A stretch of 64,000 nucleotides of DNA from IMG/VR virus record IMGVR_UViG_3300031669_004775, positions 1 to 64,000 of that record. One strand, written 5' to 3'. This document shows, piece after piece, positions 52,201-61,793 of this stretch; position 1 is the stretch's first letter; each line of letters begins with the position of its first letter. The notes under the pieces were generated by a model. The model was given only the letters and a program-made list of their open reading frames with translations, was not told the origin of the DNA and searched no databases. A program made the position numbers and the translations under genes. Origin of the DNA: a virus.

Positions 52201-53050
52201 TATTGACTCCATCTGTACAAATTCTATTAGCTAAAGCTCCAGTTGAACATTCATCTTTATGACCTTTTGTATAATGACATTTCTCACAACAACTCCAAGC
52301 TAAATTAGGATCAAGCGCAAAAAATGGTTCTAATTTTTGTGATCTTTCGTGGTGAACATCTGTTGCTAAATCTTCACAATACTGACATTTATAATCATCT
52401 CTTTCAAGAACGAAATTTCTAAAAGTTTGATACTCTTGTGATGTATATGGTATTTCATTATTTTTAAATGGATCAGAATGTAAATTAAATAATGGACATT
52501 CATTTTTACATTTTTGAGAACAATAGTAATAAGAGTTATCTAATCCGTGGTGTTCTACATTTCTTATTCTTTCATATAGTTGAATATTTGTTGGTGTAAA
52601 CCAACCTCCCTGTTCTTTTGAATTTGAACAATTATGATTTTTACAATGAACTTGAATTTCTTTTTCTTTTGGTTTATCTGGATTATATCTCATTTCTTCA
52701 ATTTTTGAAAATAGCGTATATTTTTCTTTTAGCATTTTAATAGTTCTTTTTCTTTTTTTGGATGCTTCTATCAAAGCTTTTTTTAATTTCTTTCTATATT
52801 GAGGATTATTAAAAGTTGATGATTTATCTTTCCAAACTTTTTTATTTGACTCACTATTTTTTAGTTTAGATTCTATAGTTTGTTCTCTTCCATACATTGG
52901 ATTATTTTTTCCTGACTGTTTTATTTTATTTGTTTCTGAATTTCTTTTTCTTATTCCTGGACAAGAATTAAATTTAGGACTGCAACATTGTCTGTTATTA
53001 GATGTTTTATATTTTGCTTCTTGTCCACAACCATATTCACATAAGTTCAT
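52187..53050 (-). CDS. HNH homing endonuclease
   Basis: A 287-residue free-standing endonuclease. The C-terminal part has RDDYKCQYCEDLATDVHHER and SCCEKCHYTKGH, a Cys4-zinc HNH core. The middle has NPMYGREQTIE and a basic helix pattern like NUMOD3 DNA-binding repeats, and a Cys-rich start (CEYGCGQEAKY). It lies between beta of the second polymerase and the Nudix gene, overlaps the Nudix start by 14 bases, and the duplicated ribosome-site text at both ends of the region points to insertion. Confidence 0.8.
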   Translation of the reverse strand: MNLCEYGCGQEAKYKTSNNRQCCSPKFNSCPGIRKRNSETNKIKQSGKNNPMYGREQTIESKLKNSESNKKVWKDKSSTFNNPQYRKKLKKALIEASKKRKRTIKMLKEKYTLFSKIEEMRYNPDKPKEKEIQVHCKNHNCSNSKEQGGWFTPTNIQLYERIRNVEHHGLDNSYYYCSQKCKNECPLFNLHSDPFKNNEIPYTSQEYQTFRNFVLERDDYKCQYCEDLATDVHHERSQKLEPFFALDPNLAWSCCEKCHYTKGHKDECSTGALANRICTDGVNNECS

Positions 53051-56000
53051 TATTGACCTCCTAACATCAATGAAATAAAATATGCACTTAATAGATCTCT
53101 AGTTGGAGACATTTTTGTTTGCTTAAAATCTGTTGTTCCAGTTTGTATAATTTCTGATAACATTTCATTTTTAGATGCAAAATCATCAGACATAGGACCA
53201 AAAAATTCAGATAATACTGTTGGACAATTATAAGAAGCTAACGCCCATGTATCACCTTCACCCATTTTTTGACCACCCTCTTTTCTTTTTCCAGCAGTTG
53301 GTTGTCCTCCTTTTCCTGCTGTTGGTCCTGTTGATCTTGCATGTAATTTAGCATCTGCGAGATGTTCTAATTTAGAAACATATTCATAACCAAAAGGAAC
53401 TTCATTTTGCGTCAATGTATTATACTTTGGAAGTTTTAATTTATATCCTGTTTTTAGTTTTAATAATTTTAATACTTCCGCTATACTTTTGTGATTAGGA
53501 GATTGAAATGGAGGAATAACTATTGGTATAAATTTATTCTTTTCAACTTGACTTAACATTTCTTTATATTTTCCATCACTCATTTTAGTTAAGGAAGCAA
53601 TTAATGATGTGCTAATTTTCTTATCTTTTGTATTATCAAGTTTTGTTATTACAGATTTCATCAATGCAATTCCTTGTGGTCTGGTCAACTTTATCATTCT
53701 CTTTGCTACTTCTTTAGAAATAAGACCACAGTATAATTCGTATATTTGCCCCATATTCATTCGACCTGTAACTCCAAGAGGATTCATAATTATATCAACT
53801 GTTTCACCCCAAGGTGTTCTTGGCATTAAATTATCTTTTTCAATTAATGAAATAATTCCTTTATTTCCATATCTGTTACAGAGTTTATCACCCACTCTAA
53901 TTTTCAATTCTTGTTCAACTTTAAATACAATTAATATTCCTTTAATTGAAATTGATCTATCTGTATATTTATCTTTATCAGGTTTTTTATGTCTTAAGTT
54001 AGTTCTTTTAACTAACTTTTTAATAGAAGGAAAATCATCTATATCAAGATTAGAGAATACTTCAATATCAACAACTTGTCCTCCTGGACTTTTTATAACA
54101 ATTTGACCTTCATATACATCAACTCCTTCTTCTTCCTGTTCTTGATAACCCAGTAGTTCTTCAATATCTCCTGCTGTTTTTATTAATAAAGGTTCACCTT
54201 TTTTAGTATAAGCTCCCATTTCTATAATATGTAAAATTCTATCTTTATGATCAATTTTTACTTCAATATCAACTCCATGTAAGGAAGTTAATTTATCATC
54301 ATTTGCTAATCTTTCATTTATTACAAGACCATCTTCAAAATTATATCCTTCATATGGCATATAGCATGTTGCAAGATTTCTTCCTAATGATATAGTTCCT
54401 CCAGATATACAAGCTCCTTCTGCAATTACTTGCTTATCTTTAACAGATTGACCAACAGTCACAGTTGGTCTAAATGTGCTCAATGTATTTTTTCCAGATC
54501 CAGATTTTAGTTGACCTGGTGTAATATCAACTTTCTTTTTAGAATTTTCTTTACAACTTATTTCAATAAAGTCATTTGTAATACTTGATACTTTTCCAGC
54601 ACATGGAGATCTCTTAATAAAGCTATCAGATAGAACATTGGAAAGTAATGACTCATATCCAGTTTGAACAATAGGAGGTTCAGGATTTTTCAAGGGCAGC
54701 ATTTGTTTTCCTTGATTTCCTGCCATGATAAGTCTGGCACCTTCATTGTTTTCAATAAATGGAACCATTGAAAGAGTCGTTGATAGTATTCCAGATCCTT
54801 CATCATTTTTTAAATCTTTAATTCCAAAAAGTCCTCTTGAAGATGTTAAATATGCATCAACTGTTAGTTGTTGGGTTATACCAATATTACCACCCTCTGC
54901 TGTATCAACTGGATCAATATTTCCAAAATATGATCTATGAACATTTCGAGCTTCAAGATTTAATCCCTCCTTATCAGGAACTCCACCAACAGTTTTTCCA
55001 ACTGGAGAAATTTTTGTAATGGTTGCCATTTCTTCAACTGGATTTGCATATTCCATATTTTGAACAATCTCTAAATTAGTAAATTGACCTAATATAGAAC
55101 CAGGTGGAAAATTAAATTTTGCATCTTTATTTCCTGATAGATATTGTTCTTTATATTCAGTATATGATTTAAGAAATTGTTTTTGTGCTAAATGAACTAG
55201 AATTTCTGAATTTCTAATTCTTTGATATTGAATATCATTTCTTTCTTGAACATAACCTTCAACAGCTTTAGATGCCATATAGTGCATAATATCTTCTAGT
55301 TTATATGGTAATAATTGATTGATTAAAACTTGTTTTGAAACTGGATCAACAATGTATTCAATATTATTATTTATCAAATATGTTGAGTCAACCCTTCCAG
55401 TCATTTGAATAATTAAATCTATGAAATAATCTTTTGATAAAAATTCTTTATCATTTTTATATTGACTGATGTTACTATGAGTAAATGATGTTACCATTTC
55501 TCGTTTTAAATCAGTATCTAAACCTTCAAATATCATATATGAGGACGGAACCTGTGTAAAAACTACATCTTTTTCAGGTCTATCTTGAACAATTTTATAT
55601 TTTATTCCTACTCTTTTGACTGTTTCTTCAAATCCAAAACTATATGATAACAAGATCATCAATGGGAGGCGGAATGAACCCATGTATGCTTCTAGATACG
55701 ACAATCTCTTGGTCTTCCTACTATAGATATGGAATTTTGAATATGAACTCTCAAATTTAGAATCATAAGGTTTAGGAAAGCTAATAGGGGTCAACACTAT
55801 TTGATTTATTAAACATTTACGTTGACCATTTACTCTAAAAGTTCCAGAGTTAGGATCAATCTCAGGAATTTCAAATTCAATTATTTGCTCATTTCCTGCA
55901 GCATCTGTTACGCTTATAGATACAATTGCAACGTCTGATTTTTTAAGTTCTCCAGGTCTTGATATTTTACTAGTAACCTTAATTGAATTGAATTTAATAG

Positions 56001-57114
56001 GAACATTTCCTTTTTGTAAAACTTTAAAAGCACTGGACATATCTTTTTTCAAATTTGTTTCAAAGTCGATTCTTCTTTTATCAAATATATGCTCTGGTGT
56101 TTTATTTTGGACTGCTTTACCAACATTCATTCCTTGAATAATATACGACTCACTAAGACTAACAGCTTTTTCACCTGTTAATAAATCATCTCTATATAAA
56201 TTACTTATCTTTTGAACTGCAGTTTTGATGTTTGAGTCAGGTATAGATTTTGCAAGTCTTTGAGATTTTGAATAGTTTCCTGTAACTTTATATAAGATAG
56301 AAGCTATTGTCAATCTATCTTTTTCTGTTTTATCAAGTTCATCATTAGAAACTTTCTCAAGATCTTTATCATTCTTATTTAGATAGTTTTGAATTGCTGT
56401 TTTAATTTTAGAATCTTTCTCATCAAATGAGTTGGTTGCTGATTCAACATCTTGTTCTTTCTCTTCATCTGAATCAACCATTTTAATTTTTCTTATATAT
56501 TGAGTAACTCTTGCAAATTTATAGTTTCTATCTTTAACTAATAGTCTATATCTAGTTGATGTCTCACCGACCAATCCTAAAAGCATATGATCAAATGAAA
56601 TTTCATTTTCTTTCATGTTTCTTAATATAGGAAATATTTTTCTATTTATAAACGAATTTATTGGTTTATTAATATCAACAGTGTAAATTAGAACCTTTTG
56701 ATAATTATTAGGAAGGGAATTGAATGATTTGTAAAAAAAGTTATTAAGAAGAAATCCTGCTCTTTGTCTATATGTTGTTGGTTTATATGTTTGATCTATT
56801 AATGAAACATACTGACTTGTATCAAATATAATATTTGAGTTTGGAGGATATGCTTGATTTGATTGAAATGGAATTAAACCAAATGATTTATAAATCTTTC
56901 TTTGATCTCCTGTTAATCGTGAAACAGGAATTTTTGTTATCGGAACGACTACATATTTAGAATCTATTCTCATTAGATTCATCTTTGGATAGTCATTATA
57001 TAGAGTTGAATTCTCGGAGAAATAAAATAATGCAAATGGTTTATCTTTTTCTTTTAAGAAACGAACTCCATCTACTACTCTTGTATATTGTGTTAGTAAT
57101 TGAAATTTAATCAT
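53050..57114 (-). CDS. rpoB: RNA polymerase beta subunit, set 2
   Basis: A 1354-residue, single-chain beta subunit, about the length of the bacterial one. The core motif GDKLCNRYGNKGIISLI is near residue 1077 with NPLGVTGRMNMGQIYE after it. GYNFEDGLVINERLAND marks the preceding hybrid-binding part and EGGQKMGEGDTWAL (near 1275) the clamp anchor. The first 400 residues are unlike those of set 1. It is encoded downstream of beta' (set 2) with two small genes and a scar between. Jumbo phages with two polymerases use one in the virion and one for late genes; which set is which cannot be told here. Confidence 0.92.
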   Translation of the reverse strand: MIKFQLLTQYTRVVDGVRFLKEKDKPFALFYFSENSTLYNDYPKMNLMRIDSKYVVVPITKIPVSRLTGDQRKIYKSFGLIPFQSNQAYPPNSNIIFDTSQYVSLIDQTYKPTTYRQRAGFLLNNFFYKSFNSLPNNYQKVLIYTVDINKPINSFINRKIFPILRNMKENEISFDHMLLGLVGETSTRYRLLVKDRNYKFARVTQYIRKIKMVDSDEEKEQDVESATNSFDEKDSKIKTAIQNYLNKNDKDLEKVSNDELDKTEKDRLTIASILYKVTGNYSKSQRLAKSIPDSNIKTAVQKISNLYRDDLLTGEKAVSLSESYIIQGMNVGKAVQNKTPEHIFDKRRIDFETNLKKDMSSAFKVLQKGNVPIKFNSIKVTSKISRPGELKKSDVAIVSISVTDAAGNEQIIEFEIPEIDPNSGTFRVNGQRKCLINQIVLTPISFPKPYDSKFESSYSKFHIYSRKTKRLSYLEAYMGSFRLPLMILLSYSFGFEETVKRVGIKYKIVQDRPEKDVVFTQVPSSYMIFEGLDTDLKREMVTSFTHSNISQYKNDKEFLSKDYFIDLIIQMTGRVDSTYLINNNIEYIVDPVSKQVLINQLLPYKLEDIMHYMASKAVEGYVQERNDIQYQRIRNSEILVHLAQKQFLKSYTEYKEQYLSGNKDAKFNFPPGSILGQFTNLEIVQNMEYANPVEEMATITKISPVGKTVGGVPDKEGLNLEARNVHRSYFGNIDPVDTAEGGNIGITQQLTVDAYLTSSRGLFGIKDLKNDEGSGILSTTLSMVPFIENNEGARLIMAGNQGKQMLPLKNPEPPIVQTGYESLLSNVLSDSFIKRSPCAGKVSSITNDFIEISCKENSKKKVDITPGQLKSGSGKNTLSTFRPTVTVGQSVKDKQVIAEGACISGGTISLGRNLATCYMPYEGYNFEDGLVINERLANDDKLTSLHGVDIEVKIDHKDRILHIIEMGAYTKKGEPLLIKTAGDIEELLGYQEQEEEGVDVYEGQIVIKSPGGQVVDIEVFSNLDIDDFPSIKKLVKRTNLRHKKPDKDKYTDRSISIKGILIVFKVEQELKIRVGDKLCNRYGNKGIISLIEKDNLMPRTPWGETVDIIMNPLGVTGRMNMGQIYELYCGLISKEVAKRMIKLTRPQGIALMKSVITKLDNTKDKKISTSLIASLTKMSDGKYKEMLSQVEKNKFIPIVIPPFQSPNHKSIAEVLKLLKLKTGYKLKLPKYNTLTQNEVPFGYEYVSKLEHLADAKLHARSTGPTAGKGGQPTAGKRKEGGQKMGEGDTWALASYNCPTVLSEFFGPMSDDFASKNEMLSEIIQTGTTDFKQTKMSPTRDLLSAYFISLMLGGQ

Positions 57115-57553
57115 ATAGGTTAATCTCCAAAGATTTCTTAAATAATCGTTCCCATGAAATGGTATTAACTTTTTTCTTATATAACCATTTTAGTTTTTTA
57201 GATTTAAAAGGTTCAACTAAATATATTCCCTCATCTTTTATTATCCATTCATCTAAGTTTGGTTTTTTATAACATGGAGGATTTATAACAAAACATACAG
57301 GTAATTTTCTATTACCGGCATTTGCAATAGGATATTTAGATTTGTTATCTGCTAAATAGAAATCTAAATCAGAAGACCATACAGGTTCCTGATCTTCAAA
57401 TGTATAATGAATATCAACTCTCTCATTAAAATATGAGGTTAACCTTTGCATTATTTGATTTATTTCTTTTGCGTATCTATGCTGCAAATAGTTTTTTAGA
57501 CCTATTGGATTTTTATCTAAAAAATTTATTGTGACTTTTGTTTCTGTATCCAT
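57107..57553 (-). CDS. Small gene inserted between beta' and beta (X2)
   Basis: A 148-residue alpha/beta protein (KNPIGLKNYLQHRYAKEI start; PVCFVINPPCYKKPN middle). It begins in a TAATG overlap with the chimeric scar and overlaps the beta start by 8 bases. No family is recognised, and it is not visibly related to the 161-residue gene at 57657-58142. It looks like one of two alternative genes at the beta'-beta junction. Confidence 0.55.
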   Translation of the reverse strand: MDTETKVTINFLDKNPIGLKNYLQHRYAKEINQIMQRLTSYFNERVDIHYTFEDQEPVWSSDLDFYLADNKSKYPIANAGNRKLPVCFVINPPCYKKPNLDEWIIKDEGIYLVEPFKSKKLKWLYKKKVNTISWERLFKKSLEINLYD

Positions 57554-57660
57554 TATTTTCTTAATTCCTCTCCTGTTACTAATTTTTCTAATATTGATGG
57601 AGGCATATCTTGTTCAGAAACTAATCCTGTATATTGTGTTAATAATTGAAATTTAATCAT
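57553..57660 (-). pseudogene. Recombination scar: beta start fused to beta' end
   Basis: An in-frame 35-codon ORF. The first 11 codons give MIKFQLLTQYT, identical to the start of beta (set 2). The next 24 codons give GLVSEQDMPPSILEKL and the rest of the beta' C terminus, differing from the real one in one residue and several silent bases. It overlaps the stop of X1 (ATGA) and the start of X2 (TAATG). The junction falls in a short microhomology (ATACA-GA) shared by both genes. It could be translated, but is best seen as a fossil of recombination. Confidence 0.8.
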
Positions 57661-58142
57661 TCTATGTCTCCATCTAAGACCTTATATTTCCAATGATAAA
57701 ATTTAGATATTTCTTTGTGACCAGGAAGCTGAATTTCATATGCTAATCTAATTTTCTTTATTACCTCAATTACTCCAATTTCTTTAAATTCAATAGTAGA
57801 TGTAACCCAAATTTCACCACTATATTTTGCATCAATTGTTAGCTTTCTTCTTATTAACTCTTTATTTGATATTATTTTAATTGTGTTATAATTAGAGGGT
57901 TCAAATACTATCCATCTTTTTTCGATAGATCCTTCAATTCTATTGTTTCCTATTGCAGTAATACATTGATTAATAGTAGGAGCAAAAGAAATTCTTGGAA
58001 TTGTTTTATCCTCTAGTCCTAATTTAGTAAAAAGATTTTCTGGAATTTTGGGTTTTACTATTTTACCATCTAATTCTTGTTGAGCTATATGATATAGTTT
58101 TTTGGTAGACTGAATTTCAGATAAGTAATTTTCAATTATCAT
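57657..58142 (-). CDS. Small gene inserted between beta' and beta (X1)
   Basis: A 161-residue protein with LYHIAQQELDGKIVKP, then PRISFAPTINQCITAI, RWIVFEP and SGEIWVTSTIEF. This order (YHI, PR-x-SFAP, E-x-P, GE-x-W) matches a phage family I have met often in Firmicutes phages; its layout recalls ADP-ribosyltransferase-like folds, but I cannot prove that. The ATG overlaps the beta' stop. It precedes the scar. Confidence 0.55.
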   Translation of the reverse strand: MIIENYLSEIQSTKKLYHIAQQELDGKIVKPKIPENLFTKLGLEDKTIPRISFAPTINQCITAIGNNRIEGSIEKRWIVFEPSNYNTIKIISNKELIRRKLTIDAKYSGEIWVTSTIEFKEIGVIEVIKKIRLAYEIQLPGHKEISKFYHWKYKVLDGDIE

Positions 58143-61100
58143 TTCCTTAATTCCTCTCCTGTTACCAATTTCTCTAATATTGATGGAGGCAGATCCTGTT
58201 CAGAAACCAATCCTGTATCAATAGCTTTATTTATATTTTCAAAAGCTAATCCTTGAATAAAACCTGTAGTAAATACTGTGCTTTTAATATTCATCATTAC
58301 GGGATCCCAAGTCTTTCCCATTCTTGCAGGCAATGATTCATTTTTTCTATCTCTTAATACCTGTGAACATAATACTTCAAAATAGCATAAATCTAAATCG
58401 GATACCGAACCACCATATACTTTCAAAACCTTTAGTAACAAATGACTTGGATCTTTATAAACTACTCGACCTCCAATCAATCTGTTAATATAATTTACCT
58501 CTTCTTTAATTTCTGTTGTTTGTAAAGGTGTTTCCATCATTGTATCTCCAACAGAATAATCAAAGGTCAATGTTTCTTTTCCAATTTTTTGAAATTTTTG
58601 TTTAAATAAATGGACTGGATAATCAAGAGATATATTAAAAATTATATCATCAAATTCTATTTGAGATATGAGATGATTAAACCAAACATAATCTTTATCG
58701 TCGTCAATTAAATAAGATTTCTGCACTTCATATGTTGATAAATCAATTTTTATATTACACTGTTTTTTAGCTATTAATTTATCATCTAGTTGTTCTAAAT
58801 ATTGACCAAGTTTTTGTTTAGATGCTTCAATCAATGGATCGTTATCAATAATATCAGATAAAATATCTCGAACAACTATATTAACAGCACCACCAGTGTG
58901 AAATGTTCTCATAATTAACTGGGTGCCACGTTCTCCAATTGATGCTCCTGTTAGCACTCCAACATAAGGAGATTTGTGTCGTTTTAATAAATCTCCATAA
59001 CAGGTATGGCATAATTTATAAGATTCACAATAAATAGAAGTTCTTAAATTAACAACGTCTCCTATATTATAGTCTGATTTTTTAAATGGAATTACATTAC
59101 TACCTTTGATAATATATCGTCCAGTCATTCTTTTAATAAGATCATTGGTCAATCTTAATTGAACTGTTCGTTTTGTTTTACAATCTTTTAGAGTAGGATG
59201 TGCTTCTATTGGAGACAATACATAGACAAGTTGTCTTGTAAAATATCCAGTTGTAGCAGTATTTAAAGCTCTATCTGCCATTCCTTTTCTAGCACCACCA
59301 GCTGCATTAAAATATTCTATATTTGTCAATCCATCTGAAAATGATCCTTTAATTGGTTCAAGCAGTTTACCACTTGTATCAGCAATAATACCCTTAGCAA
59401 CAAGAATCTGCATGGGTTGATCCCATCCTTTTCCAGCACCAGATTCAACTAATTCATACAAACCTGTATCTTTTAAATGTTTCTTTAATATTATTTCCAT
59501 TTCTTTCAATAATTTTTGTGCTTCTTCTGGTGTTGAACTTGTAAGTTTTTCTTTCAATTTTAATATACTATCAGGAATATCAAGCATATCTAGAGTTATT
59601 GATGAAGCTCCGATGGTTGCAAATTTAAATGCCACATTTTTTATATCTGTAAAAATATTAGCTGCAGTATCATCTCCATACTTATCAATAATTTCAGGAA
59701 TTAAATTATTGATAATTTTCTTTGTGACTTGACCATCAATCCATTTAAAATCAGAAGGAAAAGCAGAATTTATTATAGCTCTTCCCATTGTTGTATTATG
59801 TCCTCTAAATCTAACAGGAATAAAAGGATTATTTGCTTTTTCTAAATCTTGAAGTGTTACTGCTATTGGAGAGGTTTTTAGTTTAGTATCTTTGGTCATC
59901 AAGTAAACTCCTAAACTCATCTCCTTTGAAATTTCAAACATGGTTGCATTTGAGCTTTTACTTCCAACTCCTCGCATCATTCTTTCTCTAGCTTCTTTTT
60001 GTGCTTGTTGAGAAAGAGGATGATAAACCGCCATTTGATCTCCATCAAAATCAGCATTAAATGGACCAACCTGCATTGTTGATATTTCTATTGTTGATCC
60101 TCTTGTTAATACTGGATTAAATGCTCTATATGAACCATCATGTAGTGCAGGATCTCGTTTTAATATTACTACCCTGCCTTTCATTACAATTTCACACGCT
60201 TCAAATAATAGTTCATATAAGAGATCTGGAATTTTATCATCATCTTTAATTCCTTTCATAACTCTTTTTATTGTATCAACTGATAGTTCTGAATCAGTAT
60301 AATTTCTAATTTCATTTTCTAATTCTGCATATCTAGGATATCTTTTAGAATAAAGCATGTAATGTATAATGAAGGGTTCAAATAAAATAACTCCTATTCT
60401 AACAGGCAAACCCACATCATTAATTTTTAGTTTTGGACCAGGAGTAATAACAGCTCTAGCTGAAAAATCCACTCTCTTTCCCAACATTTTATCTCTAATT
60501 ATTCCATGCTTTTTAGAAATTTTTGTGCGTATATATGCATCATGCGAATTAACAGCTAACTGTAAATTATAATTTAGAAGATCAAATAATGCTCCAGATT
60601 TTCCAACACCTTTTATTTGAGTTGCTTTTCTTATTAGACCAGTATAAACAGTATTAAGTTCATCAATAATCCATCGTTTATTCTCATCTTCGTATGCAGG
60701 TCTAAGTTCGGGTGGTATAACTGGAATTTTATCAATGAATAATGTCCCATCTTTACCACCTTGTTTTAGAACTTTAATTAAAGCTTCTCGAGCAGGTGTG
60801 CCCCCTTTAAAGTTTAAATTAAGAAACGCCTTAATAAACTCCTTGATTCCTGTTACCCCCTTTTCAGATTCAAAATATGATCCATCATTTTGAATTGTGA
60901 AAAGTTTTTCAGTTGAAAAGAAATCAATTAGTTTTTTATCAATTCTTTTAAAGATTATAAAAGCTGCGGGATGGATTACTGGCGTATGGAGTTCTATATA
61001 TGAATAAGTTTGAGATCTTTCCCTAGAATTTTCAACTCCAAATATCTTTTCACTAAATAAACCATCCGGATGAAATTCTCCAGCTCTAGTTCTAAATTCA

Positions 61101-61162
61101 GCAGTTGTAACGGGTTTTAATCCTCTTATAAACTTATTAATATCGAGAAATTTTATTTTCAT
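58139..61162 (-). CDS. rpoC: RNA polymerase beta' subunit, set 2
   Basis: A 1007-residue, single-chain beta'. The catalytic loop NADFDGDQMAVYHPLS is near residue 368; GASIGERGTQLIMRTFHTGG (trigger loop) is near 741. A zinc site is seen in YCESYKLCHTCYG with a Cys further upstream. Unlike set 1, the N-terminal zinc ribbon is absent: the corresponding region reads FHPDGLFSEKIFG without Cys. The last residues (PSILEKLVTGEELRK) are duplicated in the scar at 57553-57660. Start is ATG behind AGGAC. Confidence 0.93.
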   Translation of the reverse strand: MKIKFLDINKFIRGLKPVTTAEFRTRAGEFHPDGLFSEKIFGVENSRERSQTYSYIELHTPVIHPAAFIIFKRIDKKLIDFFSTEKLFTIQNDGSYFESEKGVTGIKEFIKAFLNLNFKGGTPAREALIKVLKQGGKDGTLFIDKIPVIPPELRPAYEDENKRWIIDELNTVYTGLIRKATQIKGVGKSGALFDLLNYNLQLAVNSHDAYIRTKISKKHGIIRDKMLGKRVDFSARAVITPGPKLKINDVGLPVRIGVILFEPFIIHYMLYSKRYPRYAELENEIRNYTDSELSVDTIKRVMKGIKDDDKIPDLLYELLFEACEIVMKGRVVILKRDPALHDGSYRAFNPVLTRGSTIEISTMQVGPFNADFDGDQMAVYHPLSQQAQKEARERMMRGVGSKSSNATMFEISKEMSLGVYLMTKDTKLKTSPIAVTLQDLEKANNPFIPVRFRGHNTTMGRAIINSAFPSDFKWIDGQVTKKIINNLIPEIIDKYGDDTAANIFTDIKNVAFKFATIGASSITLDMLDIPDSILKLKEKLTSSTPEEAQKLLKEMEIILKKHLKDTGLYELVESGAGKGWDQPMQILVAKGIIADTSGKLLEPIKGSFSDGLTNIEYFNAAGGARKGMADRALNTATTGYFTRQLVYVLSPIEAHPTLKDCKTKRTVQLRLTNDLIKRMTGRYIIKGSNVIPFKKSDYNIGDVVNLRTSIYCESYKLCHTCYGDLLKRHKSPYVGVLTGASIGERGTQLIMRTFHTGGAVNIVVRDILSDIIDNDPLIEASKQKLGQYLEQLDDKLIAKKQCNIKIDLSTYEVQKSYLIDDDKDYVWFNHLISQIEFDDIIFNISLDYPVHLFKQKFQKIGKETLTFDYSVGDTMMETPLQTTEIKEEVNYINRLIGGRVVYKDPSHLLLKVLKVYGGSVSDLDLCYFEVLCSQVLRDRKNESLPARMGKTWDPVMMNIKSTVFTTGFIQGLAFENINKAIDTGLVSEQDLPPSILEKLVTGEELRK

Positions 61163-61164
61163 TA

Positions 61165-61611
61165 TTAAGTCCTAATTGTTCTTAAATGATCTTTTACATG
61201 ATTCATCATTCTTGTAACTACTGCTTTTCTTCCTGCTTGATTGGGTGGTTTTGCTATGTCTTTAGAATAAACACTTCTCATTCTCTCTAACTTTGATAAC
61301 ATATTAGATAAATCATTGGTATCATATGTTCCACTATCATCATTCATTAATCTCGATACCGATCTTAAAGATAACTCAATAGCTCTCGGATCTATCATTC
61401 CTGCTGTATTACAAACAGGAAAGAAATCTGGAGTTTGCCCGCCTATTGATTTAACAGAAAGAAAACATTTAGGATATTTCCCCCTCAGTCTATTTCTTAG
61501 ATCTTGACTTTGAAGTGCTTTTAATGTATCATGTGGTTCTAGATTTCTTGCAACAGACCTAATTAGTTCATCTATTACTTCAAGACTTTCTTGTATTTTT
61601 ATATTTTCCAT
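61165..61611 (-). CDS. Unknown helical protein upstream of beta'
   Basis: A 148-residue, mostly helical protein (IQESLEVIDELIRSVARNLE start; a basic C-terminal end RMMNHVKDHLRTIRT). GGAGG precedes its ATG. It is two bases from beta' (set 2) and behind a putative promoter and terminator, so it heads the second polymerase operon. A polymerase accessory role is only a guess. Confidence 0.5.
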   Translation of the reverse strand: MENIKIQESLEVIDELIRSVARNLEPHDTLKALQSQDLRNRLRGKYPKCFLSVKSIGGQTPDFFPVCNTAGMIDPRAIELSLRSVSRLMNDDSGTYDTNDLSNMLSKLERMRSVYSKDIAKPPNQAGRKAVVTRMMNHVKDHLRTIRT

Positions 61612-61645
61612 TTTGTTTCCTCCAATATCTGTACAATTCCATATT

Positions 61646-61663
61646 TGTATTTTGTTCTAAAAT
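61646..61663 (-). promoter_or_regulatory. Putative phage promoter (GAACAAAA class)
   Basis: Minus strand ATTTTAGAACAAAATACA, about 42 bases upstream of the ATG at 61611 and just downstream of a terminator. Its core and its position match the sites at 11727-11742 and 51015-51034. This would drive the second RNA polymerase operon. Confidence 0.45.
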
Positions 61664-61669
61664 CTAACT

Positions 61670-61710
61670 AAAAAAAAGACTCAGTGGGGAGTCTTAATTA
61701 GAAACCCCAC
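61670..61710 (-). terminator. Intrinsic terminator with alternative pairing
   Basis: Minus strand: stem AAGACTC with GAGTCTT (61695-61689 and 61682-61676) around a CCCACT loop, followed by an 8-base T-run (61677-61670). Upstream GTGGGG (61710-61705) can pair with CCCCAC (61689-61684), which includes the terminator loop. The two structures compete or form a pseudoknot, so termination may be regulated. Confidence 0.65.
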
Positions 61711-61793
61711 TTTTATCTTCTACAAAATAGGTAATTATTTTAGATATTGTTATTTTTAACATTTTTTTTATTCTCCGTAAAAAATCTTAATAA

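Noticed and set aside
53609-54106. 165-codon plus-strand ORF
   Set aside because: It is antisense to the conserved core of RNA polymerase beta (set 2), has no ribosome site and no recognisable product. Other plus-strand frames beyond 3949 are shadows in the same way.
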